The notes below the pieces were generated by a model that saw only the letters and a list, made by a program, of their open reading frames with translations, ran no database searches and was not told where the DNA came from. 64,000 nucleotides of DNA. Origin: Volutella citrinella (taxonomy: Eukaryota; Ascomycota; Sordariomycetes; Hypocreales; Nectriaceae). The stretch spans positions 2,976,001 through 3,040,000 of the forward strand of contig JAWZSP010000004.1 of NCBI GenBank assembly GCA_034401135.1. Reading direction: 5' to 3'. Shown here in pieces: positions 12,801 to 23,669 of the stretch (within the stretch, counting starts at the first letter, position 1; each line of letters begins with the position of its first letter). The translations under genes and the position numbers were made by a program.

Positions 12801-13886
12801 TCAAAGTCATTAATCAAATAGACCACTCACAGCGCCCATCCTGTCTCCTCATTTTAGTCGGATTTGGTTAGGGGTAATCCGTACGCACGCCAGATACAAA
12901 CTTCAATTTGTGTCCAATTTGTGTGTCCAAGGAGTCAAGGCCAAGTGCACCTTCACCACAACCCATCAGGCTTTGCTCTTGCTCCGTATTGCAGTGAATC
13001 GGCAGAAGTTGTTCATTTACATCTGTCCTGCCCTGCGCCTAGGCCGAGAATGTGCTCTTTCCTTGTTCATAGAGGTGCCTCAGTCAGTCAGCATCACCCA
13101 CGGCTCAGACTTTGCTGTTCCTTCTATCAGATGCATGCAGTCATTTGTTCAAACGTGTCACCCTCGACTGACTGGGCTCTTCCTGCAGGCCTCTGTCGAC
13201 TCAATAAATGCTACAAGAGGTTCTGCCCCGCTTCTCTCTTCACTCCAGGTATCTGGGCTTACATTAGGGGAACACACAAGGGAGTCCTTCAGCACGCGTC
13301 ACGTCGCTTAACTCGACTCGACTTGTATCGAGGACCAAAGAGGACTCCGGCAGCTCAGTCTCGGTACCCGGGGCGCCGTAGTGGAGCACCCGAACACGAA
13401 CAGGAAGAGAACACCGAAAAAAGCAGAACGGAATGCTTAGAGGAGCCACCAAGTCGCAAAAAAAAGCACATTCCGATGGCATAGTTTGCCATCAATTGAT
13501 AGAATGGTGATTCACTTCAAGAACAAGTCCCGGCCGTGACTGTGTTCCAGTTCGTCCAAGTGCATCTCGGGCACTTGTTTCGTTTACTGGTTCCACGAGA
13601 CGAGACGGGACTTTATTTTAGCGAGCCGACGTCCTCAGAGCCACCCGCGCCAGGGTACGTACCTCGAATCAGATCTTCGGAACAAGAGCCTTGCTTAAAC
13701 ACGATAGCAACGGAAGCACTTCCAGCACACTGGGTTCTGCCAAGGGCATCGACCGACGGCTGAACATCAAAAGCCCCCAAAGCAGCATAAAAACCTCCCT
13801 CGCCGTGCATTTCTCCCTCTCCAAACCCACAACCGACCAATGACTACGCGATAGCGACTCTTTGCGTCGGCGATCTGCAACCCAAC
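9894..13886. other. 4-kb gene-poor intergenic region
   Basis: No frame longer than about 200 codons occurs, and the longest, 12864-13484 (+), begins with TTG and has no recognisable domain. There are GC-rich stretches (10180-10340, 11100-11400, 11580-11720) and AT-richer ones (12270-12360). I found no tRNA A/B-box pair, no terminal-repeat element and no transposase remnant. Part of the right end (about 13500-13886) should be the GLE1 promoter. Confidence 0.5.
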
Positions 13887-15552
13887 ATGACGCGCTCCTC
13901 GCCCGCGAGGCGGAGCCAGTTACTCTCAAGTCCCGATCGAAACCTCGGCTTAGCGTTCCTCCAGGAAGACCGAAACAGTGAGCTCAATCATCGGGATGCC
14001 CTTGCGGCGGCGCAGAAAGAACACGAAAGGGTACGAAACGCAGCCCTCCGTGTCTACGAGCTCCATGAATTGCGACAGGAGCACCAACGTATCGTTGATG
14101 AGGAGCGGAAGGAGGAGGAAAGGCTCAAGGCCGAGGCTGCCATCGTGGCAGAAGAGAAGCGGCTGAGGGAACTCAAGGCCAAGACCATCCCTCGACCTCC
14201 TCCAGAGCCGCCCTCGCCTCCTCCTCCAGCCAAGACAACTCCAGTACCCATCACCAACGGTACCACGCCCATGAAAGACGCGAAACAGGCTATTGCATCG
14301 ACTACGCCTCTTTCAGAAGTCAAGAAGCCTACACCTACACCAATTGCTGCACCTCCGCCCGCTGGCCCAGCAGCCACGCAGCCAAAGCCAACCCCAAGCA
14401 ATCCATTTGCGACGGTGGCTGGGCCTCAACCTGGGCAAGGACTATTCCAAAAACCCAATGGGTCTGCCGCTGCCCCAGCCCAGTCCATTACACCTAAACC
14501 TGTTGCTGCTACTACAACAGCCGTACCGGCCACGAGGCCTCCTACGGTCGATCGCTACACCCAGATACATCAAGAGCTGAAGAAACTTCGGAAGGAACTT
14601 CAGGCTCAGTCAAAGGCTGTCGGATCGCCTATGAAAGGCAAGCTTGGCGCTTTCCGTCGAGAAATCCGCGTGTCCATTGGCCAGTTGACTGGTGGGAAAG
14701 GAGCAAACAACCAGCCTGTAAGTGCTCCCTCTGCAAAACACTTCCGCCATCATAAGAAACTAACAATTACAGATCTCCAAGATCACAGCAATTCTAAAGG
14801 AGGCCTTAGAGGGTCGAGTCGCCAGCCCTCCTATCGATGTCGGCCAGTTTGTGCTCGACAAGCGAGAGCCGGTTGAAGGGTCGGCCAACAATGACGCCAC
14901 CCTGCCGTCGTTGTTCATCTACCTGATCAACATCTGCTCCAAGGGCATCATCAATCAATTCATCAACGAAGGAGGCGCAAATCCGAAAGCAGCAGATCCT
15001 GTTGGTGTTTTTGCAGCACATATATTCTCCACCAAGGAGTTTCAATGGCGCGGTCAATCTCTGATCGATATCCTCATGGCCAAATTTCGGGTCGTTTGCC
15101 CTGTCCTTTTTGGCCACCGAGGAAACGACAAGACGGAGCGTGGACGCGCTGCTCTGGGCTGGCGAAAGGATGGCCCGGCATACATCACCGAGCAGGCTCA
15201 CAATGACCGAATGACGGGACTGGGTGCGGGCTACGCCTCCTTGTCCCTCCGAGACTTTAGCAAGTCATCAAAGACCAACCCTTACCCCCCGACCCACTAC
15301 TGGAAGGCCCTCGCTTCGATTGTCAACTCGCCCATGAACGAGACGTCGAATACTCAGTATGTGGTCTTACGATCAATGATCCAGGGCCACCAGCAACGGT
15401 TCATCAACTTCTATGGCAATGCGGCGTTGGCGGCTCTGCGACTAGCCCTCATTGAGTTTCCCAAGAAGGCCCCTCAAAATGCCACAGCCGCAGGCTCCCT
15501 GCGAGCTCTAGCAGACGTTTTGCGCAACGAGGAAGGCCTAGTCTTGGCCTGA
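13887..15552 (+). CDS. GLE1: GLE1-like nuclear pore mRNA-export factor
   Basis: Exons 13887-14717 and 14773-15552, with a 55-nt intron (GTAAGT donor, CTAAC branch, ACAG acceptor), give 536 aa. Gle1 sits at the cytoplasmic face of the nuclear pore. With inositol hexakisphosphate it activates the DEAD-box ATPase Dbp5 during mRNP export. Residues about 25-95 form a charged coiled coil (AAAQKEHERVRNAAL, RQEHQRIVDEERKEEERLK). A Pro/Ala/Thr-rich linker runs to about 225. The C-terminal HEAT-like GLE1 domain follows, with recognisable stretches such as GIINQFINEGG, GVFAAHIFSTKEFQW, FRVVCPVLFG and ERGRAALGW. The ATG at 13887 is followed by SSPxR-like residues common in filamentous-fungal Gle1. It converges on the TLG1-like gene. 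Confidence 0.9.
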
Positions 15553-15967
15553 GATCCGCGACTGTTGTCGGACAACTTGGCAAGAGACGTATGAAACATA
15601 AACGGAAAGAATTGAACATGCAATGAAGAGACCCCCCTGGCATATTGGGTTTGCATGAGGCGTTCAGGAAGGGCGGAAGCATCCTCCGCACACAGACGGC
15701 ATCAGGTTTGGCAGCATAGCAGGTGTTCAACGGATTTGTTGGATTATGTGACGCCGTCGAAGCAGTAATGAGTGTCTACTACTGCTCTTATCTATCCTTT
15801 AGTATACAATGAAAGAGGGACATTCCCGGTCGACGCTGCCAAAACAAGATGGATCCCCGCCCAAACTCCTAAATATATCTGAACCCACGTAAATTCGCAC
15901 AATGTGAACAGCGCCGTGCGATGGCCTTGTATGGCACAAGGCACTTGGATCGGCCCGGGAGGCATGA
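15553..15967. other. Convergent 3' region between GLE1 and TLG1
   Basis: The 415 nt separate the stop codons of two converging genes. No gene is seen. There is an AT-rich patch near 15730-15815, suitable for 3' processing. Confidence 0.5.
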
Positions 15968-16766
15968 TTATAGAACGAGTAACACCACGAGCAGCAAGAT
16001 GAGGACAAATATCAAGACGCCAATGCAGCAGCTGCTGTAGCGGTCCTCACTCTTGCGCATGACATACTGGAGCTTCTGCATGCCGTTCTGTAGTCGCGTT
16101 CCCACGCGGTCTGCGTCCTCGTCGACCATGTCCAGCATCTCGCGCTGCTCCTCGAGCTCGCGGCCCATGACATCCGCCTGGCGCCGGAGGTTCCCCACGG
16201 TCTGAAAGACGCCGTCCAGGTGCTCGTCCTGCTCGCGCATCATCTCCACCTGCTGGTGCTGCTCGAACTCGGCGTATCCGTCGTCGCCGTCGGAGCCGGG
16301 GATGGCGAAGGCGTTGGGGTCGGGCAGGTCGCTCGAGCCGCTGCCCACGGTCGTCTTGGACAGCTCCTCGCGCATGTCCTCGATCTCGCCGCCGACCTCC
16401 TGGACGAGGCGCTTGCGGCGGGTGACTTCGTGCGCGGAGATGCCGTACATTGAAGGGTTGGACTCGATCGCCTGGACCGAGGCGACGAGGTCGGCGAGGT
16501 CATCGGCCAGAGACGACAAGGCGGATTCGAGGTCGGTGCGTGCGGACGCAAGCTCGGGCGACGAGACAGACGTACTTAGAGATCGAATACGAAGATAAGA
16601 GGCGAATAGCGGCCGCGCCGAAGCCATTTGGTTGAGGACATCTCTACAGAGCGAAGCCGCTGGTCAGCCACGAGTCGCAGGCAGCTGGAGGAGGGGGGAA
16701 GTGAGTGGGCCAAACTTACTGCTGGACCTGGAGGAACGGGTCCTCTTCATTCGCGGAGGACATCAT
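15968..16766 (-). CDS. TLG1: TLG1/syntaxin-6-like t-SNARE
   Basis: Exons 16720-16766 and 15968-16643 give 240 aa, the size expected for this family. Tlg1 is a Qc-SNARE of the trans-Golgi network and early endosomes that mediates fusion of endosome-to-Golgi carriers. The N-terminus (EEDPFLQVQQDVLNQM) is the start of the syntaxin-6 N-terminal three-helix domain. The SNARE helix covers about residues 150-215, with the zero-layer glutamine near 181 in ELEEQREML. A 20-residue C-terminal anchor (GVLIFVLILLLVVLLVL) ends the protein, as in tail-anchored SNAREs. The first exon carries two adjacent ATGs, and the upstream one is used here. The donor GCAGTAAGT and acceptor TGTAG join CA to AGATGTC in frame. 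Confidence 0.9.
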
Positions 16767-17411
16767 CCTGTGGGTGTAGTTGCGCCCAGAGGCATTAGTC
16801 CGTCGAGAACAATGCGACAGGCAAAGGTCCGGACGTTTGCGCTTTTGGGGTTGATTGAAAGGCAGCTGCCTAGATACGGTTTAGTTGGTGTTGAGTATCG
16901 AGGATGACGTTGCCATTGGGTCCATCCCAGTGAGGACAACTGGCCTACCCTAGAGTTTCAAAAATAAGTTACCTGCCCCCCACCAATAAGCCACTGCGTG
17001 TGTTGGCTCACACTCATGTACAAAATCCGCACGCACTAATGCAGAATTTATTCAGCAACACTTCAGACTCATCAAGGCTGGTCAAAAGAAACCGAGACTC
17101 TTTGATTTCAGAAATTAGTTTTGATCCCCCTTCGTCTTTTAAATTCAATTACTCCTCGGCTGCCACTTCTGCCCCAAAAAAATCCCCAAGGAGCAGGGCA
17201 GAAGTAACTAAGCGAACTCACTCGGCGGGGGAGTGGACAGGAAACGACGATTTTGCGACACCGACGGGGGGTTTTAGAGCCCAAGCAGCTGGACACCCAA
17301 GGCAGACTGACCAGTGAGGCAACAAAACCCGATATGTCTAATAGTTAATCGCTTAAACAATCCCACAGGTACTCTCCCACACCCAGTTGTCCTTTAGGGT
17401 AACATTTGGTC
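16767..17411. promoter_or_regulatory. Divergent promoter, TLG1 (-) and METTL25-like (+)
   Basis: The 645 nt lie between two divergent start codons and must hold both promoters. The middle (about 16960-17200) is AT-rich relative to the flanks. No classical TATA box is obvious close to either start. Confidence 0.5.
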
Positions 17412-19208
17412 ATGATACCAACCAAGGAGTTGCCGTACAATGGCGACTTTGGCTCCTCCGAGGAGTATGTCGACAAATTGCTAGAATTTGCTACGACTTC
17501 GGAAACATTTCAGATCCTTTGCGGGGGGGTTCATATTCTTGACTTCTTTACCATTGAGCCTGGTCTATTCCACTATGCCATACCTCCGGAGTGGCACTCC
17601 TTCATCCTCTCAACCGACATCATGAAACTGCTGGACCTACTTCTGAGGCACGATCTAGACAACCTTCCCTTTGAAGATGGCCAATTACCCCCGAACAGTT
17701 TCGTCGACTACATCCGGACCGTTCGAGACTTGTCATTGGCAAGGTCTTTCGTGCCCCGCAAACAGAAGCTCCCTGTGCTGCCAAGGACAGTCGCGGTTGG
17801 GATGAACCCCAAGAAGATTCACGAAGTGACAAATTTCGCTGATTACGTCGATCGGCTGTCGGAAAAGATTTCGGAGAGCTTTGACGAGAAGATCTCACAC
17901 TTTGTCGACTTTGGAAGTGGACAGAACTACCTCGGCCGCACACTTGCGAGCGAGCCGTACAACAGGAACGTGGTGGCAGTGGAAGGCCGAGAGATCAATG
18001 TGTCGGGTGCCAAGGAGCTCGACATCTTTTCCGGCTTGGCCGTCAAGCAAAAGGTGATGAGAAACAAGAAGCTATGGAACAAGATTCTGGAAACTTGCGG
18101 GCCAGATGGACGGGGAGACGCCGAGACACTGGCCAAGGCCATCAAAACCGTTGCGGGAGATGACGCTTTCGACTTCAGGCCCATTTCCGAGCTCCAGTCA
18201 GAATACACCTCCGAGGGGGGCAAGGGATCTGTGCAGTACATCTCTGGCCGGCTTGACAGCGGCGAACTGGGCGAAGTGATTTCCCAGATTGAGAAGAAGG
18301 AAGACGGAGAGGGACAGAAGCAAGACCTGGGGCTCATGGCGGTCTCGATCCACTCGTGTGGGAATCTGTCACACTTTGGAATCCGATCCATGGTGTTGAA
18401 CCCGGATATCCGCGCTGTCGCTATTGTTGGATGCTGCTACAACCTCCTCACAGAAAAGCTCGGGCCGCCCACATACAAGCACGCCTTTATGCGACCGACG
18501 CTGGAAGCCGTCAACGGTCGTCTCACCCGCGAATCGAACAAGCGCGACCCTCAGGGATTCCCAATGAGCAACCGCTTCTCCACCTACAGAGACGAGGGGG
18601 TCCGGTTGAACATCACGGCGCGGATGATGGCTTGTCAGGCCCCGTTCAACTGGACGGAGAAGGAGAGCGATGGCTTCTTCACGCGGCACTTCTTCCGTGC
18701 CGTGATCCAGAAGATGTTTCTGGATCGAGGCATTGTGTCCAAAGTCCGACATGGCGACTCGGCACCTGGTAGGCCCGAGAGCGGCGATCAGACGACGCAG
18801 CGCAAGGATAGCGACAGCCCATTCAACATTAGCACCAATCCCGTCATCATCGGGTCGCTGCGCAAGAGCTGCTATGGATCGCTCAAGTCCTACGTGCGTG
18901 GTGTGGTGGACAAGCTCTCCACCAACAGCGACTACAAGCAGTACGCGGAGGTAATGCAGAGCAAGCTGGGCGACATAACCGACGAGGAGATTGACCGTTA
19001 CGAGGCCATGTTTTTGCCGCGGAAACGGGAGCTGAGCGCGGTCTGGAGCCTGATGGCATTCAGCGCAATGGCTGTGGAATCACTCATCGTGGCGGACCGT
19101 TGGTCCTTTCTTCGCGAGCAGAAGGGCGTTGTCAAACATGCATGGGTCGAGACTGTGTTTGACTACGAGAAAAGCCCACGCAACCTGGTGGTTGTTGGCG
19201 TCAAATAG
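17412..19208 (+). CDS. METTL25/RRNAD1-type methyltransferase
   Basis: Intronless, 598 aa. The ATG at 17412 is chosen over an in-frame TTG two codons earlier. The family (METTL25/METTL25B, Methyltransf_32) has a split Rossmann SAM-binding domain; its physiological substrate is not well established. Seen here: an N-terminal helical region with HSFILSTDIMKLLDLLL; SAM motif I in VDFGSGQNYLG near residues 165-175; an acidic motif II in VVAVEGRE; a long insertion (about 200-310); then VSIHSCGNLSHFGIRSM and VAIVGCCYNLLTEK (about 341). The CCYN-type motif and the late C-terminal block (VWSLMAFSAMAVESLIVADRWSFL) are hallmarks of the family. The targeted molecule cannot be told from sequence. Confidence 0.85.
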   Translation: MIPTKELPYNGDFGSSEEYVDKLLEFATTSETFQILCGGVHILDFFTIEPGLFHYAIPPEWHSFILSTDIMKLLDLLLRHDLDNLPFEDGQLPPNSFVDYIRTVRDLSLARSFVPRKQKLPVLPRTVAVGMNPKKIHEVTNFADYVDRLSEKISESFDEKISHFVDFGSGQNYLGRTLASEPYNRNVVAVEGREINVSGAKELDIFSGLAVKQKVMRNKKLWNKILETCGPDGRGDAETLAKAIKTVAGDDAFDFRPISELQSEYTSEGGKGSVQYISGRLDSGELGEVISQIEKKEDGEGQKQDLGLMAVSIHSCGNLSHFGIRSMVLNPDIRAVAIVGCCYNLLTEKLGPPTYKHAFMRPTLEAVNGRLTRESNKRDPQGFPMSNRFSTYRDEGVRLNITARMMACQAPFNWTEKESDGFFTRHFFRAVIQKMFLDRGIVSKVRHGDSAPGRPESGDQTTQRKDSDSPFNISTNPVIIGSLRKSCYGSLKSYVRGVVDKLSTNSDYKQYAEVMQSKLGDITDEEIDRYEAMFLPRKRELSAVWSLMAFSAMAVESLIVADRWSFLREQKGVVKHAWVETVFDYEKSPRNLVVVGVK

Positions 19209-20659
19209 ATGCATCGGACTTGATCTGAGAAGCTGCGGGCTAGACTTGTGCGTGTGTCCGCCGGCCTCACACAATGTCTCAAGCCCACACCCAAAGGGCC
19301 CAGCCGTGATGCCGAGACCGCGCCCCGGGCCGTGAGAGTGACGTGGTGGTTTCCGCTCAACCTGGGCAGCGGGAGTTTTGTAGTCGGCATGCGTGGTCTG
19401 GGTTGAACTGCTGTCCGCTGAACAAGGGGGCCCCTATAAAGCCAATTATTGGGTGCGCCACGTACGCTGCCTGTGCCTTAAGCTTTCGATGTCATGCATG
19501 AACCCCGTCCACCCCTCCCCTCGTGGGGTGTGATGCCATTGGCATGGGGGTGGTTTGGGGCAGGAGGAGGCTGCATCGCTGCAGCGGCTGATGGTGCCAG
19601 CTCAGTTGTTGATGTGCGCTGCAAATGGCTACTTCCGGCCCCAAACAGCCACCTGCAAGCAGGCCGGCGTTTTGTGAAGCGTCCTTGATGCAGAAGTCCA
19701 ATATTACGAATGCCAACCAGTAAGCCTGGGGCATATCACAATTCTTTATCAGTTGCAGCCCACTAGCGGCATGGGCCGCTGTTCCACTCTCAAGTGGGCA
19801 GAGAGACGGCGCGCCCCTCTCCTCACGCGCAAGAGACCCCATAGATAGGGATATATCCAATCTAGTTAGTTGGGTTGGTATTATCCTCATTATCAAGTGG
19901 GCCCGACCTGCTGGTTTCGGAGGCAGATTCAACGTTCAAGATGGAGGCGTGATGTGACTGTCTGTTTTGCGGACGTGGGCTCTGCAACAACTCTAGCCCT
20001 TGGGTCGACATGCCCTGGCCGGCTGAGAGAGATGGTTTTGGGGGGAGGACTCCTGGTCGGCGACTGGGTGGGACTTGGGCGATGACTACCCGACCAGATA
20101 TCAAAGCAGGCATGCATTTGAAGGCGGCAGGCTAAGCAATGCAATGCAGGACGCTTCTGCAGGGCCTCGGATCAGCGTTGCGAAGTAGCAATGAGAGTGC
20201 ATGCTAAGGTGGTAGTGTCCGTGATGGAGGGGACGTTGTAAACTGCGGGGAAAGGCTGTTGAACGAAGCGACAGTCAAGAGTCGACGTCCGGTATGCCAA
20301 TGGTACACATTGCATCCATTGCAATCCCCATTGTCATCCTGGCTGAGCGAATAGACCGTGGTCTTTGGGTGTCGCAGATAATGGGGGTGGCGTTTGGGTT
20401 GAAATGGCCAACGGTGAGCAGGCGTGGCAGCGCAGATGACAGACTGAATAGGGAGGTGGTAGGTATTATTGCCTAGAGGAAAGCAGATGGCCACGGAATC
20501 GCCGATGCATATGAGCGCTGACCGAGGTGAATGGCGGCCGGTCGAGGTGATGAGTCCGATGGTGAGGTTGGATGATGACGTCGTGAGTGAGCAGCGTTGC
20601 AGCGAGGAAGGAAGGCAGCCAACTGCAGTAGGAGATGTTACCTCAGGCACTGGCCGGTG

Positions 20660-20679
20660 CACACACACACCACACACAC
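20660..20679. repeat. CA-rich microsatellite
   Basis: A short CA/CACAC tract, interrupted once. It is a simple sequence repeat in intergenic DNA with no apparent coding role. Confidence 0.7.
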
Positions 20680-21344
20680 GCATACATCGTCTCACGAATG
20701 AAGCCAGATTGGATTGTAGCGTAGTTTCTGAGACCACGCGCCCGACGCCCCAGGCACTTGATGCGACCCCAAGGCTTTCAATGGCCCAGGCTACTAGTCG
20801 TCAAGCGTTTGGGTTAACTCCGAGCCTAGCCCCCGTGCCCAATCCTCTACTGACCTGCCATCCCGGGGAAGACACCAGACAGGCTTAGGATTTACCTTAC
20901 CTCAGGTTGGTGCCTAGGGTTAGGCTGTCATTTCTTGACTAGTGTGCATGCCGCCTTATTCAGCGCTGTTCCTGCTCAGCCCATGCTGCCAAACGCATGG
21001 TTTCTCTTCCTTCAATGATGAAGCGAAAATGAAGTTTGGAGACTTTTGCAGGTTATGCCGCCGCATGTTATCAAGTTAGTCACGTCGGCTAGAAAGTTCT
21101 CTTACATGGAATTTTCAGTGATGGCATCAGCCAGCCTATGGTGATTTAAAAGTCAGATATAAACTCAGGTAGTATTGGTAATGATGAAAAAAAAACAATA
21201 TATTTAATTCTTGTGATAAGTCCAGCTCTGGCTGTATTTAGCCCCTCAAGGTGCATACAGGAAACTTCACCAGCTAAGCAGATACAAACTTAACAAAATG
21301 AGCAACTGTGTCATATGGGCTGCACAACCTTGGTAAAGAACATG

Positions 21345-21352
21345 TATAAAAA
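21345..21352 (+). promoter_or_regulatory. TATA box of the orphan gene
   Basis: TATAAAAA lies 182 nt upstream of the ATG at 21527, inside an AT-rich segment. It is followed by a CT-richer stretch (CTCGGTCTCCTCATT) that could hold the transcription start. It is a good match to a fungal core promoter, but function is inferred. Confidence 0.45.
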
Positions 21353-21526
21353 GGTACTTTAAATGCAGATTTAAGGATCGGGCCCCAGAGCTCGACACAC
21401 TTCGCCCTCGGTCTCCTCATTATTTCGCCTGCCATCTCGAGTTAGGTGAGACCGCGAAAGGTACACCAAGCCAAGTCACCTCACAGATCACCTCGCCCAA
21501 TCTTACAAGAGTCAACGAATACTAAG

Positions 21527-22297
21527 ATGACTACAATGTGGCCGTTTAACTCATCACGACCAAGGCGACAAGCCTTGCGACCTGACGAACCCCCAACATA
21601 TGACAGTCTACATTGCAGTGACGATCAAATCCTGCAAGCCGAGGCATTTTGGAAAAGGACATGCCCGGTCAAGTGGAAGTGCCGCTGCTTGAAGGAGTTC
21701 GCGAAGGGTGTGTGCGAAAACGAACGCAATGTGCAGATTTGTTTCGAAGCTCCGTTCCTTCGAGACATGAACTTCCTTGAGCGACTGTTGCGCAACCGTC
21801 AGGAGCAGCCTGCTTGGCGTGCTGTGCTGCTCATCCGAGTCCCTAATATGCCCGGTCTCATGAACGGTCCTTTCTCCTTTTCGACGCAGAATGTGCAACA
21901 AGATTGGGGCAAAATCAGGCTAAGACTGAAGACATTCACAAGATTTCTCCATATGGATCAGTGGCCTTCGCTCGAAAATAATCGGGCCTGGAATTGCTGG
22001 AGGCAGTGGCACGTCAAGGACGTTGGTGAAAACCCGAAATGGGACGGCATTCTGGTTGTCTATGGGACGAAGCCATCGACAGTGATCAACTTTGACGTCG
22101 GCTCTATTACTGGCGACGCTGCAGTTTGGGCAAGAGCTCGGGATTGGACCAACAGGGTTGTCTATGATACTCTTGGCGGGCCTGATGAGTCCTACAACCT
22201 ACTTTCTTCCACAATACAGCTGAGCAATTGGTGGGCATGGCCCAAGACGGTGGCCGCCAAGGAGAACAAGCAAGAGACGGAGAAGGCCCCTGAATAA
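21527..22297 (+). CDS. Tryptophan-rich orphan protein with PPxY motif
   Basis: Single open frame, 256 aa from the ATG at 21527; the frame extends upstream only to a GTG. I do not recognise the family. Visible features are an N-terminal basic and Pro-containing segment with PPTY (a PPxY motif, the type bound by WW domains of Rsp5/Nedd4-like ligases), a Cys-containing block (CPVKWKCRCLKEFAKGVC), and 15 tryptophans in 256 residues, several clustered (AWNCWRQWHV, SNWWAWPK). No signal peptide or membrane segment is evident. The tail is Lys/Glu-rich. A TATA box upstream and the length of the frame favour a real gene. It may be lineage-specific or fast-evolving; no function is proposed. Confidence 0.6.
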   Translation: MTTMWPFNSSRPRRQALRPDEPPTYDSLHCSDDQILQAEAFWKRTCPVKWKCRCLKEFAKGVCENERNVQICFEAPFLRDMNFLERLLRNRQEQPAWRAVLLIRVPNMPGLMNGPFSFSTQNVQQDWGKIRLRLKTFTRFLHMDQWPSLENNRAWNCWRQWHVKDVGENPKWDGILVVYGTKPSTVINFDVGSITGDAAVWARARDWTNRVVYDTLGGPDESYNLLSSTIQLSNWWAWPKTVAAKENKQETEKAPE

Positions 22298-23669
22298 CGG
22301 CGGGGGGCTTGCCATTTGCAATATTTTCGTGGGCCGCCAAGGATAGGATGGAAGAATGTTTGCAGGTATGAGGATGAATGTGGCCGGGGTGCAGACTAGT
22401 CCCTATAGTACTTATACGACATGCTGTATGAGGTAATACCAGTCTGTAGCAATATACTGATCCGTAATCACTTTCTGTCTCTGTTTTGTCTTCTGAGGTG
22501 GGTTAGGCTCGGCTCAGTGGGTAAAGCAGCACTGCTGACAGCCCTACCAACACCCAGCCCAGTATTGAGCCTGTTGGTCGTGTTCTTTGCGGCCGCCCGG
22601 TGACCCCCCTCCCCCCACGCTGTCGTACGAATCCGGCCGCACCTGGCTGTCACTCCCCGCTACTGCTACACACCCGCAGCATCACCGGGTCGATCTCAGC
22701 AGCAGGGCGCTGTTCTGCAGACTGCAGTTCTCTTTGCGGGCAGACCTGCAGCGGCGTACTACGTACCTTACTCTGCAAAGGCGTCCTTCAGGGCAGGGAC
22801 CTCGACCAGGGCCAGCAATGGAATCCCGAGCCTCCCCCCCTCTTCTGCGAGAATTGCAGCACAACGCTGGCACAGCACATCAGGCCGCTGCCCAGAGTCA
22901 CATCCGAGGCCATTCACAGGACGAGAGCGGATGGAGCTGAGCGCCATCTGGCCATGAGTCCACGATCGTCTTGCATCCCGTCATGAACGGAGTGGTGCTG
23001 CCAATGGCCTAGTGCCATCGCCGTCCCCCGCCAAAGCCCCTCCCCTCCTTGATAGCGAGTGTGGGTATTGTATGCTGGCGTGCTGCCGCAAATACAGCCG
23101 CGTCCGCCGCCGCCGTGCCCAACTCGGCGCACTAAAAGTCAGACCGTGAGTGGCTTCCATTGCTGCCCGGGGCGTGCGCTGCTGTGCTTCCCGTCTTGCA
23201 GAGAGGCCCACTGCTCGACGACGGCGGCTAACCTGGGACGGACGGGTCCTGGAGTCTATTAAAGAGGATTGCCCTTATCGTCGCCAGCCGGGTCCCATGG
23301 GTGTGCTTCAAGGTCCGTCTTCCCTCGTGCTTCTTTTTCTGGTCCTGGCCCTCTCTGTCTGTCTGTACCTTGCGTCTTGAGGAAAAAAGCACGATATACC
23401 CCGTGAGCACTTGGTCGCATTGGTCGCGTGGCCAGTGTTAACTGGCTTTGCTCCCGGCACTAACTCAAACTCTCACAGCAACAGAGATTCCCGCCTCACC
23501 TGTGCCGACGAACCGACCAACTCAGTGACACACCCACCCCCGCGCCTCATCATTCGACCGGAGTCACCACCCGATTGTCGGCCCCCCCAAAGAACAGTTC
23601 ATAACACACGCCGCCCGGCTTCAAGGCTCGCCAACGTGCGCCAACGAATGCAGTACGGGGAGGCTCGCT
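22298..23669. other. Intergenic / promoter of the CASTOR-like gene
   Basis: No recognisable gene. Short frames in the GC-rich part (22500-23300) show no conserved features. The part nearest 23670 is C-rich (23460-23650), as in other promoters of this window. Confidence 0.45.

Larger units (their letters stand above)
19209..21526. other. Intergenic region with AT-rich right end
   Basis: No convincing gene. 19209-20900 is moderately GC-rich with only short frames. From about 20920 to 21400 the composition becomes AT-rich, with an A9 run near 21186 and an AATATATTTAATT stretch at about 21196-21210. A TATAAAAA box lies at 21345. The right end should be the promoter of the orphan gene starting at 21527. 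Confidence 0.45.

Noticed and set aside
12864..13484. 206-codon + strand frame in the large intergenic region
   Set aside because: It begins with TTG, has no recognisable domain, unusual composition and no splice-supported extension; it probably arose by chance near the GLE1 promoter.
22500..22560. GGTTAGGCTCGGCTCAGTGG-like string resembling a tRNA 5' half
   Set aside because: No B box (GGTTCRANNCC) downstream and no fold of tRNA shape can be drawn.
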